Assembly (NCBI GenBank): GCA_947460345.1
Contig: CANHGM010000024.1
Location: 1 to 44,262 of the forward strand
Length of the DNA: 44,262 bases
Direction of reading: 5' to 3'
Source of the DNA: Bacteroidota bacterium
GTDB lineage: Bacteria > Bacteroidota > Bacteroidia > UKL13-3
Shown here piece after piece: positions 42,893-44,262 of this stretch. How positions within the stretch are numbered: the stretch's first letter is position 1; every line of letters begins with the position of its first letter. Both the position numbers and the translations under genes were made by a program. The notes under the pieces are model-generated. The model worked only from the letters and a program-made list of their open reading frames with translations. It made no database searches and was not told the DNA's origin.

Positions 42893-43360
42893 TTACCAAA
42901 CGCCTAATATTTGAAATTTGTTTTTTGATAAAAGTTCTAATACATCTTTTAAGCTTTTTGTGTTTTGGGCAATTGTTAAATACATTGCTTTATCATTTAA
43001 TTTATCATATAAAATTAATACTTCTGAAAAACCTCTACCTCCTTGATTATATACTATCATGAATAAATTGTCACATTTAGCACTAAATATTAATTGCCTT
43101 GTAGGTAAAAACAAATTTAATATATTAGCATTGTCAGTGCTTGCAAATTTTCTGTTTGGGTTAACAATTTTAAAATTATCGTTAAAATACTTTTCCCATT
43201 TAACTCTAAACTCTTTTGAAATGCTCTGTTTATTATAAGAAGTTTTAAAACAATTATAGCTTTTTAAAATATCTTTTACTAATAAACTATCTTGTGATTG
43301 AGAATAAGTGCACAATGACGAAAATAATAATATTATAAATATGAATTTTACTTTCATCAT
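42893..43360 (-). CDS. Exported protein, putative immunity to the M91-like tip (cassette 1)
   Basis: A protein of 155 residues with a clear signal peptide (FIFIILLFSSLCTYSQSQ). The mature part begins with a helical lysine-rich segment and ends in strands (LIFSAKCDNLFMIVYNQGG, EVLILYDKLNDKAMYLTIAQ). It starts 2 bp after the tip gene; there are two consecutive ATG codons. It shows no likeness to the cassette 4 immunity protein although both face M91-like tips, so specificity has diverged fully or the pairs have separate origins. Confidence 0.67.
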   Translation of the reverse strand: MMKVKFIFIILLFSSLCTYSQSQDSLLVKDILKSYNCFKTSYNKQSISKEFRVKWEKYFNDNFKIVNPNRKFASTDNANILNLFLPTRQLIFSAKCDNLFMIVYNQGGRGFSEVLILYDKLNDKAMYLTIAQNTKSLKDVLELLSKNKFQILGVW

Positions 43361-43362
43361 TT

Positions 43363-44211
43363 TTATTTTGTACTTAAAGGTCCTGAAACTTTAACATCAG
43401 TACCAACATGAGTATTTCTTATAATCTCACCTATTTTTTTAGCAACAATAGATTCATATTTTTGAATTACTTCTTTCTCTTCCGCATTTGACCAATGTTT
43501 GTCAACAGTAGTAGTCGCTAACTTTAATTTTTGTAAAAATGAATACTTTTGTCTAATATAGTCATGTGTTAGTTCGTGATATAGTCCCATTGCCGGTGTT
43601 TGTCTTTGGCTAGTTGGTTCTTTTCCTTCATTGTCATAAATAACTAAGGCAGCCTTTGGATTCCAAAGTACAGTTCGATCCCACCTTCTATATCTAGTAT
43701 TATTTAATTTCTTTGTCTCAATTATTTTAGTTCTTTTCTTAGAATCAACTAATGTTTTTATTACACCCAAATCATCACCTTTTCTTGTATAATTCAAAGA
43801 TTCAAATGCATCTTTTACAAATTGACTTGTCCCTTCTGGGGCTGCACTTCCTGGTGTGTATTCATATTTATGTCTTTTAAGTCCAAGAAATCCATATCTC
43901 TCCCCATATATAACAATTTTTTCACCATCCATATCTAAAGCCAAAATGGGACTGTTACCAGCAAAAACATATGGAGAAATATCTGAATATTCATAAAATT
44001 TAGGGTCAATGCTCATCCATCTTCCTAATCTTGTATCTAGTATTCTTGCCCCATAATCATAAGCATTACCTTCTCCAGCTATATCATTGTCAACTTCTTT
44101 CCCATTAAAGGCAAATCTATATTTTTTTCTATCCAACCCAAACTTCTCTTTTATTCTTTGAGAAGAATATATACTCAGTTTTGGTTTATATATAAGATTT
44201 GGGCAGCCCAT
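43363..44211 (-). CDS. Orphan Rhs tip with M91-like metallopeptidase C-terminus (cassette 1)
   Basis: A protein of 282 residues, the shortest tip. Its N-terminus (MGCPNLIYKPKLSIYSSQR) departs most from the shared form after residue 17. The core reads YDYGARILDTRLGRWMSIDP and ends DMDGEKI near 99. The C-terminal domain has HELTH at 212-216 in GLYHELTHDYI, with a downstream NAEEKEVIQ segment supplying candidate glutamate ligands (E244, E245, E247). This resembles peptidase family M91. It is the first cassette visible; its leader (44212-44262) differs from the others. Confidence 0.8.
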   Translation of the reverse strand: MGCPNLIYKPKLSIYSSQRIKEKFGLDRKKYRFAFNGKEVDNDIAGEGNAYDYGARILDTRLGRWMSIDPKFYEYSDISPYVFAGNSPILALDMDGEKIVIYGERYGFLGLKRHKYEYTPGSAAPEGTSQFVKDAFESLNYTRKGDDLGVIKTLVDSKKRTKIIETKKLNNTRYRRWDRTVLWNPKAALVIYDNEGKEPTSQRQTPAMGLYHELTHDYIRQKYSFLQKLKLATTTVDKHWSNAEEKEVIQKYESIVAKKIGEIIRNTHVGTDVKVSGPLSTK

Positions 44212-44262
44212 TTTTAAAGGTGCAATATAAATTCATAAATGGATTTATTATTATTGAGAAAA

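Larger units (their letters stand above)
34824..44211 (-). other. Array of six orphan Rhs-tip/immunity cassettes
   Basis: Six leftward cassettes follow each other at 44211-42893, 42714-41222, 41062-39368, 39242-37763, 37643-36215 and 35994-34824. Each has an Rhs-tip gene (282-327 codons) followed at once by a smaller gene for an exported or membrane protein. The first 35-40 residues of the tips are nearly the same; the C-terminal 150-220 residues differ in each. Four spacers carry a shared leader and hairpin. The design is that of polymorphic toxin tips with cognate immunity proteins. No full-length Rhs gene, secretion gene or recombinase is in the window. Confidence 0.85.

Noticed and set aside
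34824..44211. The array as an intact contractile-injection or T6SS locus
   Set aside because: No sheath, tube, VgrG, baseplate, TcB-like shell or secretion gene is present; only tips and partners are seen.

Overview
The window comes from a low-GC member of the Bacteroidota. The evidence is the gene families present (GSCFA protein, bacterial GH3 protein, paired DedA proteins, Rhs-core orphan genes of the MGCQKL type) and repeated matches to the Bacteroidota promoter consensus (TTTG or TTG, about 20 nt, TAnnTTTG), often only a few bases before the start codon. Genus cannot be called from the sequence.

Positions 1-416 are a 91-bp tandem repeat. Positions 450-33190 are ordinary core genome: a membrane metallophosphoesterase with MscS; a three-gene overlapping set (GT4 glycosyltransferase, Wzx-like flippase, short adenylate-forming ligase); a tight seven-gene leftward operon running leuS, cytochrome c, tsaB, MBL-rhodanese persulfide dioxygenase-like protein, thioredoxin-like ferredoxin, rhodanese-thioredoxin lipoprotein, rhodanese; a CheY-like regulator; an OsmC protein; tcdA; two DedA proteins; a GSCFA protein; aconitase with a small c-type cytochrome; a membrane protein/HTH pair with a clear operator; metG; an MsbA-like ABC exporter with murB; a GH3-like ligase; and RNase R. 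tRNA-Gly(GCC) and tRNA-Leu(UAA) follow at 33289-33522, each with a hairpin and T-run behind it.

From about 33.5 kb to the window end the content becomes accessory. A RelE/ParE-type toxin-antitoxin pair (34051-34576) is followed by six head-to-tail leftward cassettes (44211 down to 34824). Each cassette is an orphan Rhs tip gene of 282-327 codons, starting MGCQKLIYKPELSIYSSKK or a close variant, then an Rhs core segment, then a C-terminal domain unrelated to its neighbours. Each tip gene is followed, within 3 nt or overlapping, by a small gene that in every case encodes an exported or membrane protein. Three tips carry an HExxH zinc-protease motif, one a JAMM-like motif, one a GxSxG lipase-type triad, and one has no recognised enzyme motif. 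Four of the spacers share leader DNA and a hairpin repeat (GCCGAAA-N3-TTTCGGC or a decayed form). The best reading is a bank of polymorphic toxin-tip/immunity modules, probably aimed at the cell envelope, kept in register by repeated leader DNA that could feed recombination with a full-length Rhs gene elsewhere. This array is the most interesting part of the window.
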